Assembly: GCA_029933395.1 (NCBI GenBank)
Contig: JAOZOG010000008.1
Coordinates: forward strand, 1-23,286
Source of the DNA: Sulfurovaceae bacterium
Lineage (GTDB): Bacteria; Campylobacterota; Campylobacteria; Campylobacterales; Sulfurovaceae
Length of the DNA: 23,286 bases
Direction: 5' to 3'
Position numbers and translations under genes: made by a program. The first letter of the stretch is position 1; every line of letters starts with the position of its first letter. A model generated the notes under the pieces. That model was given only the letters and a program-made list of their open reading frames with translations, was not told the origin of the DNA and searched no databases. This document shows positions 15,112 to 22,335 of the stretch, piece after piece.

Positions 15112-17268
15112 CTATCCGTTATTGTATGCATCATCCAGACTGATAATGTCTACCAGTTTGAATTTCTGCGCGATCCGCTCTTTCAGTACATTCTTTTTCA
15201 TCTCGGTGCTCTCAACTTCGATCTGGCAGTACTCCGCACTCTCGCTGCTCTTGATCCCCAGCTCGATACTGGTGACATTGAGGTCCATTCCCGAGAGCCG
15301 GGTGAGGATCTCAGCAAGTGCCCCTTTTCGGTTATAGAGGCTGATGATCAGGCGGTATTTTGAGAGCTTTCTGCTCTTCCACTCTACATAAATCATCGGT
15401 TCTCTGTCGATAATCATCTGATAGGCCTGACGACACAATTTGTGGTGTATAATAGCTTTGTTATCCTTATAAAAGGCAACGATCTGGTCCCCTACTTTGG
15501 GGTGGCAGCAGTAATCGAACTCTACCCCGTCAAACGGCTTGTTGGTATAGAATCTGAAGTGCTCTATCTCTTTGATATAGGGCTTCTTGTAGCCCCGCTT
15601 CATCAGCTCCCAGAACCTGACCTGCTTTTTGCCCAGGTAGTCCGCAATCTGATGAATGACCTCTTTATAGTAATCCAGATGATCGGGCAGCTTGTAGAGA
15701 CTCTGCGTCAACCCCAGTTCACTGATGACCCGCTGGATTCCTTCGACATCATGCTCGAGCAGTGTCGCCAATATATTGTAGGCGCTCTGCTCATCACTCT
15801 CTTTGATACGGGTACGACAGCGGCTTCGTATCCCCTCTTTGGCCCGGGATGTTTTGACCGTATCGATCCAGGAGCAGTGCAGCCTGGGCTCACCCTCCGT
15901 AAGAATATTGACGATGTCGCCGTTTTTCAGTGTTGTCAATAGTGAGGACTTGTGCTTGTTGATCAGCGCACTGCTTGCCTGATCCCCTATTTCGGAGTGG
16001 ATTGCATAGGCAAAATCGAGTGCCACGGAGTTTTTCGGCAACGTATAGTAATCTCCCTTGGGAGAGAAGACCGCGATATCTTCACTGAAAAGGTCGCTTT
16101 TGGCCAGCTCATAGAACTCTTCGACCGATTCACTCTGATAGTTGAGGCCCTCGAGCCAGTCGAGGTGAACCTGGCAACTCCCCTCTTTGTACTTCCAGTG
16201 CGCAGCGATACCATACTCCGCCAGTTTGTGCATCTCTCTGGTTCGTATCTGCGACTCCACGATACCATCATCTCCAAAAAGCGTGGTGTGGATCGTCTGG
16301 TAGCCATTCTCTTTGGGGAGCGCCACATAATCTTTGAAGCGGGAGATCAGCGGGGTAAAACCAAGATGCAGCAATCCCAGCACACGATAGCATTGAATCG
16401 GCTCATCGACAATGATGCGGATCGCCAGAAGATCCAGGACCTCTTCGATACTGATCCCTTTACGGTGCATCTTGAGATAGATCGAGTAGTAGTGCTTGAC
16501 ACGCCCAACGATTTCAAAGTCATCCCGGTGAAAACCATCCGTGTGCATCACGGTCGTAACCTTTTGGATGAAGGCATTGAGCCTGAACTGGAGATTTTGT
16601 TTATTGGATTTGATATAGCTGTCGATTTTGGCATAGTCTTCAGGATAGATATAGTAAAAACTGAGGTCCTCAAGAGAATTCTTCAGCCTTGAAATCCCGA
16701 GGCGGTGGGCGATGGGGGCATAGACCACCAGTGTCTCTTCGGCGATCCGCTTCTGCTTGGCCGGAGAGAGCGCGTCGAGTGTCAGCATATTGTGCAGCCT
16801 GTCACAGAGCTTGATCACGAGGACACGGACATCTTTGATCGAGGCGATCAGCATTTTTCTGAAACTCAGCGCAGAGTTGATCAGGCGATCTTCGGAACCC
16901 GAAGGGATCAGCTTTTGATCCCGAATCTCGACGATTTTTGTCAAACCGCCGACGATATGAACGATATCACCCCCAAACTCTCTCCCGATCTCCTCGATCG
17001 TATAATCCGTATCTTCGACAACATCATGGAGGAGTGCTGAAGCGACCATCGTCTCATCTCCGCTGATATAGGCGGTAATCGCCGCAACAAGGATAGGATG
17101 GATCACATAGGGTTCGCCGCTCTTGCGTTTTTGCCCTTCATGGGCTTTGAGGGCAAGATCGAGTGCCTTTTGGGCTATCTCTGACTGAGATGAAAGGGTA
17201 TCAAAAAGAAGTACTTTTGCCTCTTCGACGGTATGGATCTTTTTTATGGTTTTTAAAAAAGCATCCAA
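15112..17268 (-). CDS. spoT: Bifunctional (p)ppGpp synthetase/hydrolase (RelA/SpoT family)
   Basis: A 718-residue stringent-response enzyme. The HD hydrolase domain (about 30-185) keeps its metal and catalytic residues: His57, His81-Asp82, Glu85-Asp86 and Asp156 in KLCDRLHNM. The synthetase domain (about 230-360) has RFKD at 310-313, the RxKD form found in bifunctional enzymes, plus GYQTIHTTLFG and AAHWKYK. A TGS domain (about 393-450) and a C-terminal ACT domain (about 640-715) follow. Campylobacterota usually carry this single long enzyme. The only in-frame start is TTG at 17268: the frame closes two codons upstream at a TAA, and no other start occurs before homology begins. No convincing ribosome-binding site precedes it, so translation may depend on termination of rpoZ 6 nt earlier. 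Confidence 0.96.
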   Translation of the reverse strand: MDAFLKTIKKIHTVEEAKVLLFDTLSSQSEIAQKALDLALKAHEGQKRKSGEPYVIHPILVAAITAYISGDETMVASALLHDVVEDTDYTIEEIGREFGGDIVHIVGGLTKIVEIRDQKLIPSGSEDRLINSALSFRKMLIASIKDVRVLVIKLCDRLHNMLTLDALSPAKQKRIAEETLVVYAPIAHRLGISRLKNSLEDLSFYYIYPEDYAKIDSYIKSNKQNLQFRLNAFIQKVTTVMHTDGFHRDDFEIVGRVKHYYSIYLKMHRKGISIEEVLDLLAIRIIVDEPIQCYRVLGLLHLGFTPLISRFKDYVALPKENGYQTIHTTLFGDDGIVESQIRTREMHKLAEYGIAAHWKYKEGSCQVHLDWLEGLNYQSESVEEFYELAKSDLFSEDIAVFSPKGDYYTLPKNSVALDFAYAIHSEIGDQASSALINKHKSSLLTTLKNGDIVNILTEGEPRLHCSWIDTVKTSRAKEGIRSRCRTRIKESDEQSAYNILATLLEHDVEGIQRVISELGLTQSLYKLPDHLDYYKEVIHQIADYLGKKQVRFWELMKRGYKKPYIKEIEHFRFYTNKPFDGVEFDYCCHPKVGDQIVAFYKDNKAIIHHKLCRQAYQMIIDREPMIYVEWKSRKLSKYRLIISLYNRKGALAEILTRLSGMDLNVTSIELGIKSSESAEYCQIEVESTEMKKNVLKERIAQKFKLVDIISLDDAYNNG

Positions 17269-17274
17269 GGGAGT

Positions 17275-17481
17275 TTAATTCTCCAGATTGACAGTTATTT
17301 TGCCTTCGGCAATTTCGAGGAGAGCGATATCGGCATATTTGGCTTTTTTGGGGTCGAGGTCGACCAGAGGCTGTGCACCGTTTGCAAGCGCTTCCGCTCT
17401 TTTTCCTACGGCACTTGCCAGAAGGTATCGGTCAAAATTGACGTTCTCAAGTGCTTTGGCTGTTATTTTTTCTATTCTCAT
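17275..17481 (-). CDS. rpoZ: RNA polymerase omega subunit
   Basis: A 68-residue omega subunit, which helps assemble the beta-prime subunit. ITAKALENV followed by FDRYLLASAVGKRAEAL is the family signature. The tail is short, as in other Campylobacterota. The ATG at 17481 has AAGGAAAAG upstream. It lies between pyrH (33-nt gap) and spoT (6-nt gap). The rpoZ-spoT pairing is widely conserved in bacteria, and omega is linked to the ppGpp response in E. coli. Confidence 0.93.
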   Translation of the reverse strand: MRIEKITAKALENVNFDRYLLASAVGKRAEALANGAQPLVDLDPKKAKYADIALLEIAEGKITVNLEN

Positions 17482-17514
17482 TCTTTTCCTTAATATAAAA
17501 CTTTTTGTCGTCGA

Positions 17515-18222
17515 TCACTCTACGATCGAACAGAGGCTGTAATCGCCATTGATAATTGCCAGCAGATTTCCTTTGTCGAACATATTGCAGACGATGATCG
17601 GCAGCCTGTTCTCTTTGGCCAGCGCGATGGAGGTATCATCCATCACCTTGATCTCATCTTCCATTGCCTGATCGTATGTCAACCTGTCCAGCTTCACTGC
17701 ATCAGAAAACTTCTTGGGGTCTTTGGTGTAGACACCATCCACCTTTGTTGCCTTGATGATCATATCGGCATTGATCTCCGAGGCCCTCAGGGTTGCCGCC
17801 GTATCTGTCGTAAAGTAGGGATTGCCCGTACCTCCGGCAAAAACAACGACCCGGCCTTTCTCGAGATGCCTTCGTGCTCTTCTGACGATGAAGGACTCAC
17901 CGATTTCATGCATATCGATAGCGGATTGCAAACGGGCTTCCAGTCCGATATACTCCAGTGCCTCCTGGATCGCCACGCCATTGATAACCGTCGCCAACAT
18001 CCCCATATAGTCACCGCTGGTCCGCTTGATGATACCATCAGCTGCTGCACTGACGCCGCGGATAATGTTGCCGCCTCCGACGACAACAGCTACTTCGATA
18101 CCATTCTCAACCAGCCCACTGATCTCATCAGCGATAAATTTCAAAATCTGCGTATCGATCCCGTAGCCATTTTCACCGGCCAACGCTTCTCCGGAGAACT
18201 TGACCAAGACTCTTTTTACCAT
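17515..18222 (-). CDS. pyrH: Uridylate kinase (UMP kinase)
   Basis: PyrH phosphorylates UMP to UDP in pyrimidine nucleotide synthesis and belongs to the amino-acid kinase fold. The 235 residues contain VKFSGEALAG at the start, VVVGGGNIIRG (46-56), the FAGGTGNPYFTTDTAA nucleotide loop and KATKVDGVYTKDPKK. The ATG at 18222 has a strong GGGAGGT 6 nt upstream. Both lie within or beside a perfect 10-bp inverted repeat (see separate entry), which could control translation. It is preceded by an 86-nt gap after the EnvC-like gene and may have its own promoter. Confidence 0.97.
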   Translation of the reverse strand: MVKRVLVKFSGEALAGENGYGIDTQILKFIADEISGLVENGIEVAVVVGGGNIIRGVSAAADGIIKRTSGDYMGMLATVINGVAIQEALEYIGLEARLQSAIDMHEIGESFIVRRARRHLEKGRVVVFAGGTGNPYFTTDTAATLRASEINADMIIKATKVDGVYTKDPKKFSDAVKLDRLTYDQAMEDEIKVMDDTSIALAKENRLPIIVCNMFDKGNLLAIINGDYSLCSIVE

Positions 18223-18255
18223 ACAATCGCACCTCCCATATTTCCGCGATTGTAT
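18221..18255 (-). promoter_or_regulatory. Perfect 10-bp inverted repeat spanning the pyrH start
   Basis: ATACAATCGC (18221-18230, + strand) and GCGATTGTAT (18246-18255) are perfect reverse complements separated by 15 bases. Read on the reverse strand, the second arm includes the first two bases of the pyrH ATG and the loop holds the ribosome-binding site GGGAGGT. It could be an mRNA hairpin controlling pyrH, or a palindromic protein-binding site. The upstream arm also contains TACAAT (complement of 18249-18254), a plausible -10 box. If that box is used, the first arm would not be transcribed and the RNA hairpin would not form on that transcript. Confidence 0.55.
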
Positions 18256-18308
18256 CCAAAAGTGGTTTAGAGCGGGCTAAATAGTGAACGGCTTGGCAGA
18301 AGGGCTCT

Positions 18309-19643
18309 TTAGAGCTTTATCAGTCTGAGGGGATTGATATGCTTGGAGTTTTTGGTCGCCTCGAAGATCAATTTGCGGGAGACTTTTCCTATGACATATC
18401 CCTTTTTGATCCTGCTCCCTTTTTTGATATTGGGTGCGATCTTGGAGAGTCCGGCATAGACCGTATGCATCTTCCCGCTGTGGGAAACAACGACGACTTT
18501 CCCGAGCATCGAACTGGAGCCGGCAAAGACTACTTTGCCATTGAGTACATTGCGTACCTTTGCATTTCTGGAGGGTGCTTTGAGTGTGACGGATTCGTTA
18601 AAAATCTTGATTTTGTAGATCGGATCGACATAAGTACCGAACTTTTTGACGAGTTTGGCCCCGCGGATGGGGGAGATCGTCTTGCCGCCGCGATAGGCAT
18701 AGATCTTGTCTTTGTGGTAGGAGGAGCCCAGTTTTCTGACACTGCTCGTCGTGGTGGGCTTGGGTGGTTTACTCTCGGCTTTGGGTGTATAGACAACTTT
18801 GTCTCCCTTCTTTCTCGCCTCTTCTCTTGCCTGTTTGCGTTTCTCCCGCTCCTCTTTTTTTCGCTGCTCCTCTGCCAGCATCGCCGCTTTCTGCTCAGCC
18901 GCTATTCTGCGCTCCTCTTCGACCTCTTTTTTGCGAAGGATATTCAGATCAGCCAGTGTCGAGCGCAAAGCATTCTGCTCATCGATCGCTTTTTGCAGTT
19001 TTTTTCGATACTTCTCTTCATCGGCAGCAAGCTTTTTGAGCAGTTTTTGTTTGGCTATTCTCTTCTTTTTATACTCATCGCGCTGCTTCTTGATTTTGTC
19101 GATTTTCTTTTTGATGCCCGCCCGCTTCCTGTTGATCTTTCTTTTTTTGGCTTTGTTGTGGTCGATCTGCTCTTTCAGCGCTGCCAACTCTCTGGCATTC
19201 TGTTTTTTGAGAAGACGGTACGCCTCCTGCATAATGATCGATTCCCTGGTAGGCTCATGCGACTGATTCATTGCATAAACGATACTGGATTGATTGGCGA
19301 GGATTTCGATAAATTGTCTATTTTTTTCTTTGATTTTCCGGTTGATCTCTTCAAGATTTCGGTCATACTCCGCCAACTCTTTTTTCGATGCCCGGTAGAC
19401 TGCTTCGTTTTTACTGAATTTCTGACTCAGCGCCTCCAGTTTCTTGTTGAGCTCTTTATTGTCGCGGTTGGCTTTTTCGATATCTTTGGCGATCTTGTCA
19501 AGCTGTTCACTCACCGCCTTTTGCTCTTTTTTTCTTTTCTGGAGTGTTTTTTCCGATTTTTTGATCTTTTTATCTGTCGTACTGCCGGCAAAAAGCAGTG
19601 TACCTGCCAGGAAAAATAGTGCCACCACTCTCAGATATTTCAC
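18309..19643 (-). CDS. EnvC-like murein hydrolase activator (coiled coil + degenerate LytM)
   Basis: A 444-residue exported protein. A signal peptide (1-19) is followed by a very long Lys/Glu-rich coiled coil (about 23-290) and a C-terminal LytM/M23 domain (about 320-444). The LytM part keeps the fold (VLNGKVVFAGSSSMLGKVVVVSHSG, IKKGYVIG) but lacks the HxxxD pair, and the terminal HxH is broken. Zinc and hydrolysis are therefore unlikely, as in E. coli EnvC. EnvC is held by the FtsX periplasmic loop and activates amidases. The gene directly follows ftsX (stop and start 3 nt apart) and an AMIN amidase lies downstream in the same cluster. The start is GTG at 19643, with AAGGAT at the end of ftsX as ribosome-binding site. 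C. jejuni Cj1275c, annotated as an M23 peptidase, is in the same position. Confidence 0.88.
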   Translation of the reverse strand: MKYLRVVALFFLAGTLLFAGSTTDKKIKKSEKTLQKRKKEQKAVSEQLDKIAKDIEKANRDNKELNKKLEALSQKFSKNEAVYRASKKELAEYDRNLEEINRKIKEKNRQFIEILANQSSIVYAMNQSHEPTRESIIMQEAYRLLKKQNARELAALKEQIDHNKAKKRKINRKRAGIKKKIDKIKKQRDEYKKKRIAKQKLLKKLAADEEKYRKKLQKAIDEQNALRSTLADLNILRKKEVEEERRIAAEQKAAMLAEEQRKKEEREKRKQAREEARKKGDKVVYTPKAESKPPKPTTTSSVRKLGSSYHKDKIYAYRGGKTISPIRGAKLVKKFGTYVDPIYKIKIFNESVTLKAPSRNAKVRNVLNGKVVFAGSSSMLGKVVVVSHSGKMHTVYAGLSKIAPNIKKGSRIKKGYVIGKVSRKLIFEATKNSKHINPLRLIKL

Positions 19644-19646
19644 GGA

Positions 19647-20453
19647 TTAATCCTTATTGCTGAAAACAACAAAGTAGACAGAGATGATGACGATAAAGAG
19701 GGATATACCAAGCAGGATCAAAAAATCGGTGGACTGAAACAACAGGTTTTGCTTCTGGATCAGGATATCGATACGACTCTCCTGTGCCCAGTAGTACTTC
19801 AGTGCCAGGAAAACCCCACTGGTCACGAAAGTCGCGATAATCGCATCGATCACCGCTGTTTTGAACAGTACGCCGCTTCTCAGCATCAGCGATGCACCGA
19901 AGATCTCCATCACCTGCATCCGTTCCCTGTGCAAATATTTCCATATCTCCATCTGCTTGATGATCAAAAAGAAGCTGATCAGCCCCATAAAGCCGAGAAA
20001 GACTTTGAGCGTGAACTGAATGAAATTGAAAAGCTTGTAACTGTCCGTATAGCTGCTCCCAAACGTTTCCACCCGTCTGATCGTATCACTCTCCTCCAGG
20101 TCCTCTTTGATACTTCTCAGTTCCGAACTACTCATATAGCTGTCGAGTTTTACATTGTAAAAATAGGGCAGTGCCTTGAGGATCTCCTTACTGTTAGTCT
20201 GATTGACTCCCTTGGATATCTGGATTGCAAGCGCCTCTTTGTCTACCTCCTCACTTTGGCTGATGTGACTGTTGAGTCTTTTGAAATCTTTCAGCTCGAG
20301 TGGCTTTTTGGCGACCACGAACATCGAATAGCCCTCCTGGAGCTGCGTCCTGTAACTGTCGGTCGCCCTGTCGAATACCAGAAAAAATTCTATTCCCAAA
20401 AGAATCGCCATCATTGGCAGAATAAATGTGAGATGATACTTAACGAACTTCAT
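19647..20453 (-). CDS. ftsX: Cell-division ABC transporter permease FtsX
   Basis: A 268-residue FtsX. A first membrane segment (about 8-27) is followed by a periplasmic loop (about 28-140), which in FtsX proteins holds the activator. Three more membrane segments follow (about 142-166, 190-214 and 238-262), giving the four-segment FtsX topology. The cytoplasmic stretch HRERMQVMEIFGAS between segments 2 and 3 is the typical coupling region that contacts the ATPase. The ATG at 20453 is chosen. The frame runs 35 residues further upstream, but that part is Ser/Lys/Pro-rich, lies inside ftsE and is not membrane-like. It overlaps ftsE by 14 nt. Confidence 0.92.
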   Translation of the reverse strand: MKFVKYHLTFILPMMAILLGIEFFLVFDRATDSYRTQLQEGYSMFVVAKKPLELKDFKRLNSHISQSEEVDKEALAIQISKGVNQTNSKEILKALPYFYNVKLDSYMSSSELRSIKEDLEESDTIRRVETFGSSYTDSYKLFNFIQFTLKVFLGFMGLISFFLIIKQMEIWKYLHRERMQVMEIFGASLMLRSGVLFKTAVIDAIIATFVTSGVFLALKYYWAQESRIDILIQKQNLLFQSTDFLILLGISLFIVIISVYFVVFSNKD

Positions 20454-21114
20454 AGACACCCTTGCTCTCGATAATAAAATGCCGGTAGGGATTGCTGAAG
20501 ATGGAGGGGATTTTGTGTGTGACGACCAATACGGTCGTTTTGAGCTGCTCGCACGCATTCTCCATCAGATCCCAGATCACATTGGAGGAGTACTCATCCA
20601 GGTTTCCTGTCGGCTCGTCCGCCAAAATCAAAAAGGGATTCTTCGCCAATGCCCGGGCGACGCCTACCCGCTGCTGTTCACCACCACTCAACTCCAGAGG
20701 ATAGCGCTCTTTGTGCTCGGAGAGTCTGACATGTTTGAGCAGTCGTTCCGCCTGCGTCTCCTGCACGTCGATCGAGTAGCCGGCGATCATCAGGGGCAAA
20801 ACGACATTTTTCTTGACCGTCCACTCATTGATCAGCTTATAGTCCTGAAAAATAATCCCCAGATGCGTTCTGAGTTCCTGAAGTTTTCCATTGCTGATCC
20901 CACCCATCTCGAGGCCTCCGACGATCAAGCTCCCTTCGGTTGGCTCAATTTGTCCATAGAGCGACTTCAGGAGTGTTGACTTCCCGCTTCCGCTGGGACC
21001 GGTGATGAAGACAAACTCCCCTTTTTTCACGGAAAAACTGGCGTCTCTGATGATCTCCTTGTCGCCGTAGGAGAGTGTGAGGTTTCTTGCATTGATGACG
21101 AAATTACTTGACAT
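20440..21114 (-). CDS. ftsE: Cell-division ATP-binding protein FtsE
   Basis: A 224-residue ABC ATPase that powers FtsX. Walker A is GPSGSGKST, the Q loop is IIFQDYKL, the signature is LSGGEQQRV, Walker B is LILADEP followed by TGNLD, and the H loop is VVTHK. The start is ATG at 21114. The 22-residue upstream extension is basic and lies inside trmB. The 11-nt overlap with trmB and the 14-nt overlap with ftsX point to one transcript and coupled translation. FtsEX recruits and conformationally controls the EnvC-type activator at the septum. Confidence 0.95.
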   Translation of the reverse strand: MSSNFVINARNLTLSYGDKEIIRDASFSVKKGEFVFITGPSGSGKSTLLKSLYGQIEPTEGSLIVGGLEMGGISNGKLQELRTHLGIIFQDYKLINEWTVKKNVVLPLMIAGYSIDVQETQAERLLKHVRLSEHKERYPLELSGGEQQRVGVARALAKNPFLILADEPTGNLDEYSSNVIWDLMENACEQLKTTVLVVTHKIPSIFSNPYRHFIIESKGVYEVR

Positions 21115-22279
21115 GGAAATACTCCGCGATTTTTTGGTGTGCCTGCTGGTTGACTTTTGTCTTAACCGGTGTCGATGCATAATAACAGCACATCTCTTTC
21201 TCTATCTTGAGATATTTATGCTCGGGTCTGTCGAAGCTGCCAAAAGCACATTTGACGAGCAATCCCTCTTCCCCCACTCTGTAGACTCGCTCGAAATGGA
21301 CAAAATACCCCTCTTCGATCACGGCCTCTGCTGGAAGCTGCGTCTCAAGCCCGGGCCGATAGCCGCATTCGCTGAAAGAAAAATCAAATTCAAGCAGCTT
21401 TGCATCGGAAAGTTCCCGAGAGACAACGTGCACTTCATAGATATCCTTCTCCTGCCGCTTCCAGCGTGCTTCATACTTGCTGGTGACTGCCAAATCTTTA
21501 TTCTTTTCGATCTTCACCTCCGCTTTGGGCCGGGCAAAAAAGGTCTCCAGGCTATACCAGAAATATTTGTCGCTGTCCGTACGCAGTTCGAGCTGGCCAC
21601 CCGGAACCAGCACACGCATCGACTCCTCTGTGAAATCGGGATTGATGACCCTGCGGTGCGGCTTTTTGTCCCAGGGAACCGGAAAATGCACGAAGATCTG
21701 TTCACAGCTGTTGGACGGCAGCATCTCCAGAAAGAGTCGTGCATCGTAATTGACCACCCAGATATTTTTCAACCCCTGCAACTCGATCTGCTTGAGTACC
21801 TGCTGTGCCGAGGGCGTATGGATCTCCAGACCGATATAGAGTCTCTGTGGATTCTCTTTGGCTTGATAGAGCAGATGCCTTCCACTCCCGAAACCCACCT
21901 CGACAGCCACAGATTCAAAGGGAAACTCAATGGACTCGAAGTCTTTGATCTTCTTGAGGTACTCCGAAGCCAGTGGCGGCTTGTGGGAGGAGAGTGCGAT
22001 ATTGGAGCTGATGATCTTCAGATTCAAGGACTCCGCAAGTGATGCCAGTGCTTTTTTGATCACATTGACATTCAGGGGCCTGGTCACTTTGTCATATTTG
22101 AGCATATCCGCCGATTTTTCACGCTTGAGCTGCAGGAGAAACGTTTCGCCCTCATACTCGATACCCAGCAGACAATCCTCACCCTCGAGAGGATCCGCCC
22201 TGAATGTCACGATCGGACTGCGCTGTACGATCTCATCGAGGAGATCATCCTCTATCGGCTCAAATTTAATATGCGGCAT
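21104..22279 (-). CDS. trmB: tRNA (guanine-N7)-methyltransferase TrmB
   Basis: TrmB uses SAM to methylate G46 of tRNAs. The 391-residue protein is much longer than the roughly 220-240-residue E. coli form. An N-terminal extension of about 115 residues and a C-terminal extension flank the Rossmann methyltransferase core, as in other Campylobacterota. Core motifs are VEVGFGSGRHLL (SAM loop), IGLEIHTPS, and FVHFPVPWDKKPHRRV, which corresponds to the family's FPDPWxKxRHxKRR with the first Asp replaced by Val. The ATG at 22279 has AGAGGGG upstream. A frame nine residues longer exists but is basic and lacks support. It lies 56 nt after the pseudouridine synthase gene. Confidence 0.94.
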   Translation of the reverse strand: MPHIKFEPIEDDLLDEIVQRSPIVTFRADPLEGEDCLLGIEYEGETFLLQLKREKSADMLKYDKVTRPLNVNVIKKALASLAESLNLKIISSNIALSSHKPPLASEYLKKIKDFESIEFPFESVAVEVGFGSGRHLLYQAKENPQRLYIGLEIHTPSAQQVLKQIELQGLKNIWVVNYDARLFLEMLPSNSCEQIFVHFPVPWDKKPHRRVINPDFTEESMRVLVPGGQLELRTDSDKYFWYSLETFFARPKAEVKIEKNKDLAVTSKYEARWKRQEKDIYEVHVVSRELSDAKLLEFDFSFSECGYRPGLETQLPAEAVIEEGYFVHFERVYRVGEEGLLVKCAFGSFDRPEHKYLKIEKEMCCYYASTPVKTKVNQQAHQKIAEYFHVK

Positions 22280-22335
22280 TGTTCCCCTCTCTTCTCTCCA
22301 CCGCAAAGCGGCACTCTGTCATTCTTCAAACTGTT

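Noticed and set aside
18339..19619. 426-residue open frame on the + strand, very rich in Phe, Leu and Asp
   Set aside because: It is the mirror image of the Lys/Glu-rich coiled coil of the EnvC-like gene. The composition is an artefact of reading the opposite strand.
20454..20558. N-terminal extension of ftsX (35 residues) and similar extensions of ftsE, trmB and tyrS
   Set aside because: The added residues lie mostly inside the upstream gene (or, for tyrS, in the spacer after spoT), are basic or Ser-rich, and do not resemble the families. Internal ATG codons give standard lengths.
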